Assembly: GCF_029968015.1 (NCBI RefSeq)
Contig: NZ_JASCIS010000068.1
Span: 1 to 32,796, forward strand
Length of the DNA: 32,796 nt
Reading direction: 5' to 3'
Source: Streptomyces luteolus
GTDB taxonomy: Bacteria; Actinomycetota; Actinomycetes; Streptomycetales; Streptomycetaceae
The translations under genes were made by a program, and so were the position numbers. Below are positions 1-7,583 of the stretch, in pieces. The stretch's first letter is position 1; the number at the start of each line of letters is the position of its first letter. The notes beneath the pieces are model-generated. The model was not told the origin of the DNA. It was given only the letters and a program-made list of their open reading frames with translations, and searched no databases.

Positions 1-167
1 CCCTTGGTTGAGACAGAGAAGACAGCTATTCGGGCGTCCCCGTCGTCTCCTGCGAGGCCAGTTCGCTCCGCCTAACGGGCAGAGTAGGGAAATGAGCCAC
101 TTGAGGGCCGTCCCCTGCCCCACTCTCATCGTCCCCTGGGACATCACACCCGTCCCCCATGAGCCCG

Positions 168-204
168 CAGCCGCCCCCTGACAGCCTTCCGTCGGGGGCG
201 GCTG
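168..204 (-). terminator. Hairpin terminator after the replication ATPase
   Basis: An 11-bp perfect stem (CAGCCGCCCCC pairing with GGGGGCGGCTG), extended by three more pairs after one bulged T, closes an 8-base loop. It lies 15 bp beyond the stop codon of the leftward ATPase gene. There is no T-run after it, which is common for streptomycete terminators. The remaining bases 1-167 show no convincing gene. Confidence 0.6.
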
Positions 205-219
205 ATGTCTCTGCGAGCC

Positions 220-1779
220 TTACACGGCCCTCGTGATCGTGTAGTTCCGTCCATTCTTCTTGCTCGTCGGGGCCACGATGTTGATGCCCCTGGATCGCAA
301 CGCGGGGGCTGTCTCTCTGAGTCGTTGGCTCAGCACTGCGGCGGTGCGTGGCCAGCGGTCCATGGCGCCCCCGACTCGGGCCGTGAGCACGTTGAGCAGC
401 TCGGTCATGGTTCCGCTCCAGCCGCCCGCCGGGAACATCGGCGAGGCGACCCACTCCCGCAGCGCGGCGGTGACCGGCTGGCCGTCGAGGACGTCGTCAA
501 CAAGGTTGTCCTGCGCCCCGTAGTAGGTGTTCAGGCCTAGCCATCCGGTGACACGGTCGAGGGCGTGCAGCAACTCGGCGAAGTCAGCCATGCGGGGGCG
601 GTGGGTGAGGTCTGCGGCCGCTGCTGGAAGATCGGCCCACACTGCCACGGCGAGATCGAGCAGTGCCCCGAGGATCTCTGGGTGCGCCCGCGCGTATGCG
701 CCCCACAGAGCAGCGGACGTACGTCTGTTGGTGATGGGAGTGAGTTCGAGAGGCATCATGCGCTCGGCAAGGTCGTTGCGCAGGGCACCGACATCAATAC
801 CGGTGAGCAGTACGGGGCGCTGGTATGCCAGCACGCTCACGTCGTCGTCGCTGTACAGGGCGCGGTTCACCTGCGCATCACCGGTGACGACGCGGCACAG
901 TGCGTCCGACAGCCAACTCGGTATACCGGAAAGGTTGTCGAGGGCCAGCGTCCATCCGGCTGCGGCAGGCACGCCGAGGTCGCGCAGGCTCTCCGGGGCC
1001 GTGCGCAAGGTGGCGCCCATCCCGTCGACCAGGCCGACCAGCATCCTGCCCGAGGTGCTCTTGCCCGTGCCCTGCTCACCGGTGAGGTACGCGATCGGGC
1101 GCGGCATCGAAGGGCGCAGGGCGGCGAGCACCCATGCGACGGCCAGGGGCAACGTGGCCTCGGTGAAGGGCAGCAGCTCGGCGAATGCCCCGATACCTGC
1201 CCGCCAGCCACCCGCAGGCCGTACGGGCAAGGGAAGTTCGCCGACCAGCTTGCTACGACGCCAGATGGGGCCCGCTTCGGTATCGGGGCAGGTGAGCGTC
1301 CAGCCGTCCGGAGCGATACGGACCGACTGGCCGTCCGGGCGGCCGAGGTCGAGCCACGTCACTGCGTGGTCGTCGGGATCAGGGGCGACCCGCGTCCAGA
1401 GCTCGGTGTCGGGGGCGTCGAGGGCGAGCGCGTCAAGGGCCCCGATGGCGTCGGAGAGTGCGCTCTGCGTGGGCGTGCGCTGCTGCTCCTTGACGTACCG
1501 CAGGGTGAGTTGCTGGCGCAGACTGCCGGTCGCGCTGTGTGCCTTGGCCCTCAGCGGCACAGCGATGGCAGGGCCGCCGTACGGCACGGCATACGGGTCA
1601 CCTTTACAGCGCAGAAAGTGGAAGTTGTTTTGCCCCATGAGACGGAGCACTTCGACCTGTGGTGGGCGTCCCGATCCACGCTGCTCAGGCTTCTCGTCAG
1701 GCTCTGCCTGTCGCCCGCCAGGGATGGCGACCAGCCGGTTGGCCGCCGCTGCGGAGTCGTATGCGGGTTGTGTGGTCAT
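220..1779 (-). CDS. P-loop ATPase / helicase-like replication protein of the mobile element
   Basis: This 519-residue protein has a Walker A motif GEQGTGKS at residues 234-241, a Walker B-like LALDN at about 278-282, a sensor-like VLLTGID and an arginine-containing LAERMMPLEL further on. The order resembles phage D5/SF3-type or DnaB-like replication ATPases encoded beside primase-polymerases in actinobacterial elements. Its ATG overlaps the stop of the upstream primase gene as ATGA, so the two are probably translationally coupled and act together in element replication. The N-terminal 200 residues show no motif I can name. A strong hairpin follows the stop. Helicase activity is an inference; the ATPase fold is well supported. 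Confidence 0.8.
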   Translation of the reverse strand: MTTQPAYDSAAAANRLVAIPGGRQAEPDEKPEQRGSGRPPQVEVLRLMGQNNFHFLRCKGDPYAVPYGGPAIAVPLRAKAHSATGSLRQQLTLRYVKEQQRTPTQSALSDAIGALDALALDAPDTELWTRVAPDPDDHAVTWLDLGRPDGQSVRIAPDGWTLTCPDTEAGPIWRRSKLVGELPLPVRPAGGWRAGIGAFAELLPFTEATLPLAVAWVLAALRPSMPRPIAYLTGEQGTGKSTSGRMLVGLVDGMGATLRTAPESLRDLGVPAAAGWTLALDNLSGIPSWLSDALCRVVTGDAQVNRALYSDDDVSVLAYQRPVLLTGIDVGALRNDLAERMMPLELTPITNRRTSAALWGAYARAHPEILGALLDLAVAVWADLPAAAADLTHRPRMADFAELLHALDRVTGWLGLNTYYGAQDNLVDDVLDGQPVTAALREWVASPMFPAGGWSGTMTELLNVLTARVGGAMDRWPRTAAVLSQRLRETAPALRSRGINIVAPTSKKNGRNYTITRAV

Positions 1780-2894
1780 GCAGCACCCCTGAGCGCGCGC
1801 GGCTGGCGCTCCCCTGCGGCGAGTCCGGACCGGATCGCGGCCTCGGCCTCGCGGTCGGGTAGCCCGGCGTGCCGTGCGGCGTCGAGCAGAGCGTCGGCGA
1901 CCCGGTTGCGGTCGAGGTTCCCAGGAGCCAGGAGCGTGCCGAGGTTGAAGGCGGATCGGTTCAACGTGCCGTTGCGTGTGCCCGGTTGTGCCTCAGCCAC
2001 GGCTCGCAGCTCACCGCGGATGGCGCCTGCGATGTAGCCGGAGCCCAGCGAGCGGCTGCGCCACGGCAGCGCCATACGGGGACGCTCGGGGCGTACGCGG
2101 TGCCCGGTGCGGTCGAGGTCACGCGCCAGCCACACCGGCAGCTCGGCAACGGCCCGGCACTCCCCCAGCGCGGTGTAGGTGCCGGCGCGAGTGACAGTTC
2201 CGGGAGCGACGGCGTACGAGGAACCGGCGCGCACGTCGAGCTGCCAGCCGAGCGCACCGGCGAGCGGGCGCCATTTCGTATCGGCCGGGGCACGGAACCA
2301 GTAGTGCACTCCGCCCGAAGGTGTACGGACCGTGAGGGTGGCCGGATTGAGCCCGGGGTACGGCGCTCGGCGGGCCTCAACGAGCAGGGCGAGGGTGTCG
2401 CGTCCGTCCTGGACGCTGCCCGGTACAAGGTCGTGAGGCAGTTCAACTGCGGGGAGCAACTCGGAGGGATCTGTAGGAGCTTGGCCGCTGTGGCAGTCCA
2501 CATCAAGGATCACCAGTTGAGAAGGTCCGGCTGCAACACCGATTCCTGCCGCGGGTATCCGGCGCCACCAGGCAGTGATGCGATCGGGGTCGGCGGTCGC
2601 GGCAAGGACCCCATGGCAGGGGCGGCCAGCCGCGATACACGCGCATTCGTGCCCGTCGTGTTCGACATATCGGGGATTGGGGCGTCGCTTCGTGCCCGGC
2701 GAGCAGCGATCACAGCCGCGCACAGGGATCTTCGTGCCGGGGGCAAGCGGGTGCACGTGCCACCCCTGCGCGGCGGCCCATAGGGCCACTTGGCACGGGT
2801 CCGGAGCAGTGGCACGGGAGGGGGCCAAAAGCGGAATGAGTTCCGAGCTGCGGTCACGGCCGGCCGGTCCTCGGAGCTGGGTACGCTCCTTCAT
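1776..2894 (-). CDS. Bifunctional DNA primase/polymerase (Prim-Pol, AEP family)
   Basis: The 372-residue protein carries the archaeo-eukaryotic primase catalytic signature: LDVD with acidic residues D131 and D133, the nucleotide-binding SGGVH motif at 193-197, and a third acidic site in QLDVRAG (D220, R222) followed by SYAVAPG. Cysteines at 61, 64, 84, 86 and 93 in an N-terminal insert could bind zinc. The C-terminal part (about 265-360) is the helical extension often seen after the catalytic domain. A strong ribosome site (GTAGGAG) lies about 9 bases before the ATG. It would prime or copy element DNA together with the downstream ATPase. In known elements this pair substitutes for a Rep initiator; that role is inferred here. 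Confidence 0.88.
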   Translation of the reverse strand: MKERTQLRGPAGRDRSSELIPLLAPSRATAPDPCQVALWAAAQGWHVHPLAPGTKIPVRGCDRCSPGTKRRPNPRYVEHDGHECACIAAGRPCHGVLAATADPDRITAWWRRIPAAGIGVAAGPSQLVILDVDCHSGQAPTDPSELLPAVELPHDLVPGSVQDGRDTLALLVEARRAPYPGLNPATLTVRTPSGGVHYWFRAPADTKWRPLAGALGWQLDVRAGSSYAVAPGTVTRAGTYTALGECRAVAELPVWLARDLDRTGHRVRPERPRMALPWRSRSLGSGYIAGAIRGELRAVAEAQPGTRNGTLNRSAFNLGTLLAPGNLDRNRVADALLDAARHAGLPDREAEAAIRSGLAAGERQPRALRGAA

Positions 2895-3030
2895 TGAGCG
2901 GTCTCCTACTTCGGCGGCACGGGGCGAGTCTGGTCGCTACCACCCCGTGCCGCCGCGCTGTTCATGCGGGGACGGAACTAGAGGCTTCGAGAGCCCTGTT
3001 GGGCGCCTCGGGCGAGCCCGAAGCGCGCTG

Positions 3031-3282
3031 TCAGCACGGCTCCTCCCCCTGGGCGGCGTGAGTGAGAGCGAGGGCCTCGAGTATCTGGGCGTAGCGCAGC
3101 GCCGGTTCACCGCGTGGGACCCGCTTGCCCTGCTCCCACCGCCACACCGTGGACGCACCCACTCCGCACAGCTCTGCTACCTCAGCCAATGAAAGCCGCG
3201 CATTCATTCGCACAAGGCGAGCCGCCCCAGTGGATGCCTTCACTCGAACCTGCACAAGACGCAGGACATCTGCACTGATCAT
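3031..3282 (-). CDS. Small XRE-family helix-turn-helix regulator
   Basis: An 83-residue protein with an HTH_3-type helix-turn-helix across residues 28-60: LSLAEVAELCGVGASTVWRW followed by EQGKRVP, the typical recognition-helix and loop pattern. I chose the ATG at 3282 and not an upstream extension, because the extension is rich in Cys and Arg, has no family features, and runs through the control region. A -10-like TACGGT sits exactly six bases before this ATG on the minus strand, so the mRNA may be leaderless; I see no clear -35. It faces a divergent promoter at 3410-3437, which makes it the likely repressor of the element's control region. Confidence 0.8.
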   Translation of the reverse strand: MISADVLRLVQVRVKASTGAARLVRMNARLSLAEVAELCGVGASTVWRWEQGKRVPRGEPALRYAQILEALALTHAAQGEEPC

Positions 3283-3443
3283 GGCCCGACCGTAGCCCAC
3301 ATTTCGCCACTCCCAGAATCCAACCAATTTATGCGACGCAATCAAAGACGAAAGGCAACGACAGCCCGGGCAAGAACAGGCAAGACAGGGAAAGATTCGA
3401 AGTCGAAATTTGATTCCGCCTTTTCGTTGCTTACGATCACGGC
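3283..3443. promoter_or_regulatory. Divergent control region of the mobile element
   Basis: This AT-richer intergenic stretch has a promoter on each side. Rightward, TTGATT (3410-3415) and TACGAT (3432-3437) are 16 bases apart and place transcription start at the ATG at 3444, a leaderless arrangement. Leftward, TACGGT sits six bases before the XRE ATG. A short inverted repeat TTCGA-AG-TCGAA lies at about 3396-3407, just upstream of the rightward -35, and is a candidate operator for the XRE protein. All assignments are by eye. Confidence 0.45.
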
Positions 3444-3798
3444 ATGAACTTCGATTCGCAGCCCGATGCCGTCTCGCCGCTCCCACAGCCTGCGCGTACG
3501 GCACGCCAGCTAGCCACTCCATGCCGTTGCTGACCGACACCCATCGACACACCCAGGTTCACCACTACCTGCTGCGATATCGCAATTCGAGCACGCACCG
3601 CCAACAACCCCACAACCAGCACCCGTCTTATCCAATTCAACGCAGGAGCCCACAGGATTGACCAAGGAAGACTGGCAAGGTCAAGCAACTGTGTCCATAG
3701 AAGATTGGATACATCAAGAGCTGGCTTCAGCCCCCACTCCGGGGCCTAGGCAGAGGCTTGCACTGTCTCATCTTTTTGGTCTTGATCCGGAGTCATAG
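3444..3798 (+). pseudogene. Candidate frameshifted small gene facing the serine recombinase
   Basis: From the leaderless-type ATG at 3444 the frame gives 28 codons, beginning MNFDSQPDAVSPLPQPARTA, before a TGA at about 3528-3530. The +1 frame is then open from about 3505 to a TAG at 3796-3798, only 4 bp from the convergent recombinase stop. Its end has sensible protein composition: LTKEDWQGQ, SIEDWIHQELASAP, RQRLALSHLFGLDPES. Two readings are possible: one ancestral gene of about 117 codons broken by a single-base change, or two short genes, the second starting at TTG 3658 or GTG 3691 (AAGG about 10 bases upstream of the GTG). I recognise no family. Position next to an integrase would suit a small control or directionality protein, but nothing in the sequence proves it. 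Confidence 0.4.
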
Positions 3799-3802
3799 CC
3801 GT

Positions 3803-5494
3803 CTACCCGTTCTCGCTTTGGGCGACCTTCCTCTCTTTACGCCACGACACCCTCAGCAAAGTGGGGTCGAATGGAGCCTTGTCGCTGACCCCCTTGGGAA
3901 CCGGCATAACGACCACGGAAGTGAAAACCTGCGCGATCGCTTCGCGCTTCTCCTCCAACTCCATCTGACCCCACTTCTCTCGGCTCCACCCTCGAAGCAG
4001 ATTCCTCTTCCGCTCAGCCGCGAGGTGATCCCTCTCCTCCTGCTCCAGAGCTTGGATGTTGCGGTTGAGACGCGTGATCAGGTCGTGCACGTCACTCCAG
4101 TCAGCCTGCCCCGAGGCAACCGAGTCCTTGATGTCCCGGCGCTGCCTCCGCAGAGTGGTCATCTTGTCCTTGCCGCGCCACGGGACCGTCTCCACCTTGG
4201 TGCCCGCGAAGTGCTTGTCCAAGTACGCCAACACGAGCTCTTCGAGGTACCGGTCAACTGGGTCGACCCGACGCCCGACACCCCTGCAATTGGCGTCTCC
4301 ACAACGGTAGTAGTCCCCGTACTTCGCGTTCTTCCCCGACGCCTTGTTCCCCGACAGCTTCGAGTAGCAGACCTCTTCGAAGTCATTGACACGACCACAT
4401 CGAAGCGTCCCGGAGAACAGGTAACCCCGCGTGCGCAACTCGTCTTCAGGATGCGGCACTTCCGCATCACGCCGCATCCCCCGGTGCAGCCGGTTCGCCT
4501 TGACGCCGGTCATGATGCTCTTCCACGTCTCGTACCCAACGCCGTCCGTCTCCTCGGTGGCGTGATCCCAGTCGCCGATCACCGGATCGCCGGACTTGCG
4601 ATCTGTCACGACTTCACCGTTGAGGACACGGCCACCCCACCACGCGGGGTTGGTGACCAGCGCCTTGACTCCCTGCTCTGTCCACCGGCCGCCGCGTGCC
4701 GTCAGAACCTCCCTCTTATTGATCTCCCCCGTAATGGCACGCCATGACCTACCGGCGTAGCGGGCTTTGATCATGTCGATCAAGTGGGGCCATTCATTTG
4801 CGCTCTTGTGCTTGTTCCCCAGCCGGTAGGGGTCCTTGCACGCCCCGAGCCAGCCGAAGCGGCGGGGCCCGCCATAGGTCTTGCCTTCCTCTGCCCTGTC
4901 AGCAGCGTTCCGCACAGTCCGCTTACGGATCTTCCTTACCTCAGCCTCCCCGGTCCCCGAGGTGACCAGACCCGCAATGATCGTGCCATCGTCGTTGACG
5001 AGATCCAGAAGGGTCTTGTCCTCGATGAAAACCCCATCGCCGGCACCATCACTGACCATGACAAGCGCGTCCTGGAAGGCGATGAAGTCGCGAGGCAAGC
5101 GGTAAACCCGTTCCCGCTCGACGGTTACGCAGCCCCTGACCGGCACACCGGTCTCCTCCTCCCTGCCATGCGTAATGTCACGGCACATCTGCAGGAAAGC
5201 GGGGCGCTTCACCTCACGCTTAGCAGCAGTGAGGTTGTTGTCCTCATAGTGCAGGACCACTACGCAACCATGCTGCTCAGCGTTCCTGGCGTTGTTCTTG
5301 TGCTGACGCCCAACACCGATTCCATCGCCCTTCAGGCGGTCGGCGGAGATACGGGCGTACGAGACCAGAGGGGTTCGCCCGTTGAGCCAGGCCTCGACGG
5401 TGCCGCCCTGGACCAGGTGAGCCTGGAGAGCGGGGGCAACGTAGCTGCGAGAGAACGTCTTGGATGGCCGCGCCGGGTTCCGTGTATCGATCAC
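3803..5494 (-). CDS. Large serine recombinase (integrase)
   Basis: The 563-residue protein has the large serine integrase layout. The catalytic serine is S50 in LVSYARIS, followed by GVGRQHKNN. A Recombinase domain follows (KTYGGPRRFGW; then WRAITGEINKREVLTARGGRWTEQGV with NPAWWGG). Next come a zinc ribbon with C366, C398 and C403 and a coiled-coil-like charged C-terminal region (about 410-510). The usual first CxxC pair has V369 in place of its second cysteine, so zinc binding may be altered. The start is GTG at 5492-5494; an in-frame TAG lies four codons upstream, so no longer form exists. It would integrate the element at the NUDIX gene; excision would need a directionality factor that I cannot identify. 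Confidence 0.9.
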   Translation of the reverse strand: MIDTRNPARPSKTFSRSYVAPALQAHLVQGGTVEAWLNGRTPLVSYARISADRLKGDGIGVGRQHKNNARNAEQHGCVVVLHYEDNNLTAAKREVKRPAFLQMCRDITHGREEETGVPVRGCVTVERERVYRLPRDFIAFQDALVMVSDGAGDGVFIEDKTLLDLVNDDGTIIAGLVTSGTGEAEVRKIRKRTVRNAADRAEEGKTYGGPRRFGWLGACKDPYRLGNKHKSANEWPHLIDMIKARYAGRSWRAITGEINKREVLTARGGRWTEQGVKALVTNPAWWGGRVLNGEVVTDRKSGDPVIGDWDHATEETDGVGYETWKSIMTGVKANRLHRGMRRDAEVPHPEDELRTRGYLFSGTLRCGRVNDFEEVCYSKLSGNKASGKNAKYGDYYRCGDANCRGVGRRVDPVDRYLEELVLAYLDKHFAGTKVETVPWRGKDKMTTLRRQRRDIKDSVASGQADWSDVHDLITRLNRNIQALEQEERDHLAAERKRNLLRGWSREKWGQMELEEKREAIAQVFTSVVVMPVPKGVSDKAPFDPTLLRVSWRKERKVAQSENG

Positions 5495-5514
5495 GCATCG
5501 AGCCTACATGCCCC

Positions 5515-5545
5515 GTGACCAGCGATGATACGGTGACTGGTCCCA
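5515..5545. other. Probable attR junction inside a NUDIX gene
   Basis: The NUDIX reading frame can be followed back through DWSHPKGKLKAGE to the codon at 5529; a TGA stands immediately before it at 5526-5528. Chromosomal coding sequence therefore gives way to element DNA at about 5528-5537. The exact crossover dinucleotide cannot be fixed without the left end of the element or an empty site. Confidence 0.6.
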
Positions 5546-5846
5546 CCCCAAGGGCAAGCTGAAGGCCGGCGAGGATGCCCTGGCGGCGGCGTTGCGCGAG
5601 GTGTGGGAGGAGACGGGCCACCCCTGCGCCCTCGGCCCGCGCCTGCCCACCGCCCATTACGTCGTACGGGGCCGCACCAAGCAGGTCCACTACTGGGCGG
5701 CGGAGGCGGGTGCGGGGTACTTCACGCCGAACTCCGAGGTGGACGCGATCACGTGGCTCTCCCCGACCGAGGCCCGCGCCCGCCTTACGCAGGTACGGGA
5801 CCGGGAACTGGTGGACGCGTTCCTGGCTGCGGTGCGGGTGGGCTGA
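5529..5846 (+). pseudogene. NUDIX hydrolase, 3' part only (gene split by the element)
   Basis: The frame encodes DWSHPKGKLKAGEDALAAA, then LREVWEETGHPC, which together form the NUDIX box Gx5Ex7REUxEExGU. It is followed by the expected C-terminal half (VHYWAAEAGAGYF, FTPNSEVDAITWLSPTEA) and a TGA at 5844-5846. The N-terminal strand, start codon and promoter are missing; a stop codon borders the frame on the element side. The 5' part should lie at the far end of the integrated element. In related genomes a MutT-like gene near pstS is a common neighbour. The catalytic box is intact, so precise excision would restore a working gene. Confidence 0.8.
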
Positions 5847-6183
5847 CCGGGCGTTTTCTTCCCCACCCCGCCCCTTCCCGAAATCCTGCGGAGCCTCGGG
5901 GGCTCCGCCCCCGCACCCCCGCTCCTCAAACGCCGGAGGGGCTGTCTTGCAGGGGCGCGGGGAACTGCGCGAGCAACCACGACGGCGCGCAAGCCGAACG
6001 ACGGGCAAGGAAAGCCCGTCCGGCGTTTGAGGACGAGCGCGGAGCGCGATGGAGCCCCTCCGGCGAGGAGCGGGGGGCCGGGGGCGGAGCCCCCTGGGGG
6101 TGCCGTACGACCAGCCGCACGACCACGCCGTACGACCACAGCACACGTAACCCCGCCGTGACCTAACCGCACCGCCCTCCGAG
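5847..6183. repeat. Intergenic inverted-repeat element of the streptomycete type
   Basis: No gene is visible. TCCTCAAACGCCGGA (5923-5937) and TCCGGCGTTTGAGGA (6019-6033) form a perfect 15-bp inverted pair. Outer arms match too: GGGGGCTCCGCCCCC (from about 5898) against GGGGGCGGAGCCCCC (from about 6080). I recognise the CTCAAACGCCGGAGG motif as one that recurs between genes in Streptomyces chromosomes. Three direct copies of CCGYACGACCA follow at 6103, 6115 and 6128. The structure could end NUDIX transcription before the pst promoter. Confidence 0.65.
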
Positions 6184-6238
6184 GTTCACCCCCCGTTCAC
6201 TCTCGACCTTCGGCCGCTTCACCTGTCCTGCCTAATTT
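6184..6238 (+). promoter_or_regulatory. PHO box and promoter of pstS
   Basis: Four 11-bp units lie in exact register: GTTCACCCCCC (6184), GTTCACTCTCG (6195), a degenerate ACCTTCGGCCG (6206) and CTTCACCTGTC (6217). This matches the direct-repeat units bound by the response regulator PhoP in Streptomyces (GTTCACC core). The -10 is TAATTT at 6233-6238, so PhoP bound here would occupy the -35 region and activate the operon when phosphate is scarce. The mRNA leader before the GTG would be about 105 bases. Confidence 0.85.
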
Positions 6239-6351
6239 CGGACTTGCGCGACGCGTGGCGCGGTGATCAGAGCCGCCCCGCAGAGGCACATGAACGAAAC
6301 GACTTCGCACGCCGTCCCACCTCCGGCGGCTCCTGGAAGGAACTCCCGAAA

Positions 6352-7470
6352 GTGAAGCTTCAGCGCAAGAACCGGCGGGCCCTCACCCTCGGTGCTCTCG
6401 CCGTCTCCGGCGCCCTGGCCCTCACGGCGTGCGGCACCGACGAGACCGGAAGCACCGGCACCGGCGGCAAGCAGACCAACGCCGCCAACATCAAGTGCGA
6501 CGACGCCAAGGGCCAGCTCGCGGCCTCCGGCTCGTCCGCGCAGAAGAACGCCATCGACGCCTGGACCAAGGCCTACTCCCAGGCCTGCAAGGGCGTCCAG
6601 GTCCAGTACAACCCGACCGGTTCAGGCGCGGGCATCACCGCGTTCCTGCAGGGCCAGACGGCCTTCGCGGGCTCGGACTCGCCGCTGGAGCCGGGCGAGA
6701 TCGAGAAGTCGAAGAAGATCTGCAAGGGCGGCCAGGCGATCGACCTGCCGATGGTCGGCGGCCCGATCGCCGTCGGCTACAACGTCCCCGGCGTGGACAA
6801 CCTCGTCCTGGACGCGAAGACCCTGGCGGACATCTTCAACGACAAGATCAAGACCTGGGACGACCCGGCGATCAAGAAGCTGAACCCGGACGCCAAGCTC
6901 CCGAACACCAAGGTCCAGGCCTTCCACCGCTCGGACGAGTCCGGCACCACGGACAACTTCACCAAGTACCTCAAGGGCGCCGCCCCCGACGCCTGGCCGC
7001 ACGAGCCCGGCAAGACCTGGGAGGCCAAGGGCGGCCAGTCCGCCAGCGGCTCCTCCGGCGTCTCCAGCCAGGTCAAGCAGGTGCCCGGCGCCATCTCCTA
7101 CTTCGAGCTCTCCTACGGCGACGGCATCAAGACCGTCGACCTGAAGACCGACGCCAAGGAGCCGGTGGAGGCCACCGTCGACAACGCCTCCAAGGCGATC
7201 GCCGAGGCCAAGGTCACCGGCAAGGGCAAGGACCTCGCCCTGGAGCTGAACTACAAGCCGCAGGCCGAGGGCGCGTACCCGATCACCCTGGTCACGTACG
7301 AGATCGTCTGCGACAAGGGCAACAAGGCGGAGACCCTCGCCACCACCAAGTCCTTCCTCAACTACATCTCCAGCGAGGACGGCCAGAAGGTCCTGAAGGA
7401 CAACGACTACGCGCCGATCCCCGACGAGATCATCACCAAGGTCCGCGAGACCGTCGCAGGCCTGAGCTGA
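6352..7470 (+). CDS. pstS: Phosphate ABC transporter substrate-binding lipoprotein PstS
   Basis: A 372-residue extracellular binding lipoprotein. The signal peptide runs from a basic start (KLQRKNRR) to the lipobox LTAC, with C27 as the lipidated residue. Phosphate-binding loops are visible: GSSAQKNAIDAW, GSGAGITAF, AGSDSPLEPGE, and the RSDESGTTDNFTKYL segment that supplies Ser, Arg and Asp ligands in the family. The GTG at 6352 was chosen because it gives a proper signal peptide and has GGAAGGA about 11 bases upstream. A longer TTG reading from 6244 would bury the signal. It captures phosphate for PstCAB under PHO control and is the first gene of the operon. Confidence 0.96.
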   Translation: MKLQRKNRRALTLGALAVSGALALTACGTDETGSTGTGGKQTNAANIKCDDAKGQLAASGSSAQKNAIDAWTKAYSQACKGVQVQYNPTGSGAGITAFLQGQTAFAGSDSPLEPGEIEKSKKICKGGQAIDLPMVGGPIAVGYNVPGVDNLVLDAKTLADIFNDKIKTWDDPAIKKLNPDAKLPNTKVQAFHRSDESGTTDNFTKYLKGAAPDAWPHEPGKTWEAKGGQSASGSSGVSSQVKQVPGAISYFELSYGDGIKTVDLKTDAKEPVEATVDNASKAIAEAKVTGKGKDLALELNYKPQAEGAYPITLVTYEIVCDKGNKAETLATTKSFLNYISSEDGQKVLKDNDYAPIPDEIITKVRETVAGLS

Positions 7471-7583
7471 CCCGAGTGCGGCCCGGCTCGCAGTGACGAG
7501 CCGGGCCGCACCGTCCGGTGCACCGCCGCCAGGAGCCCGCGTACGGCCACCCCGTACCAAGGCTCCGCAGACCGGAGAACCTC

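Larger units (their letters stand above)
1..5535. mobile_element. Right-hand part of an integrative element (AICE-like or phage-like)
   Basis: Replication-type genes (P-loop ATPase and primase-polymerase), a small XRE regulator and a large serine recombinase lie together and end at a break inside a NUDIX hydrolase gene. The recombinase start is about 40 bp from that break, the usual place for a serine integrase relative to its att site. The control region around 3300-3800 is visibly richer in A and T than the flanking chromosome. Prim-pol plus helicase is one of the replication modules known in actinobacterial integrative and conjugative elements and in some phages. No FtsK/TraB-type transfer gene is visible, so transfer or structural genes must lie left of the window if they exist. 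The left boundary is outside the window. Confidence 0.8.

Noticed and set aside
26..454. 142-codon minus-strand open frame overlapping the end of the replication ATPase
   Set aside because: It is the other reading frame of the ATPase gene for most of its length, has no family features, and runs through the terminator hairpin.
5495..5545. tRNA gene as the integration site
   Set aside because: No tRNA-like sequence at the junction; the target is the NUDIX coding region and the enzyme is a serine recombinase.
6244..6351. TTG start giving a longer PstS
   Set aside because: It would put 36 charged residues before the lipoprotein signal peptide; the GTG at 6352 gives a normal signal and has a ribosome site.
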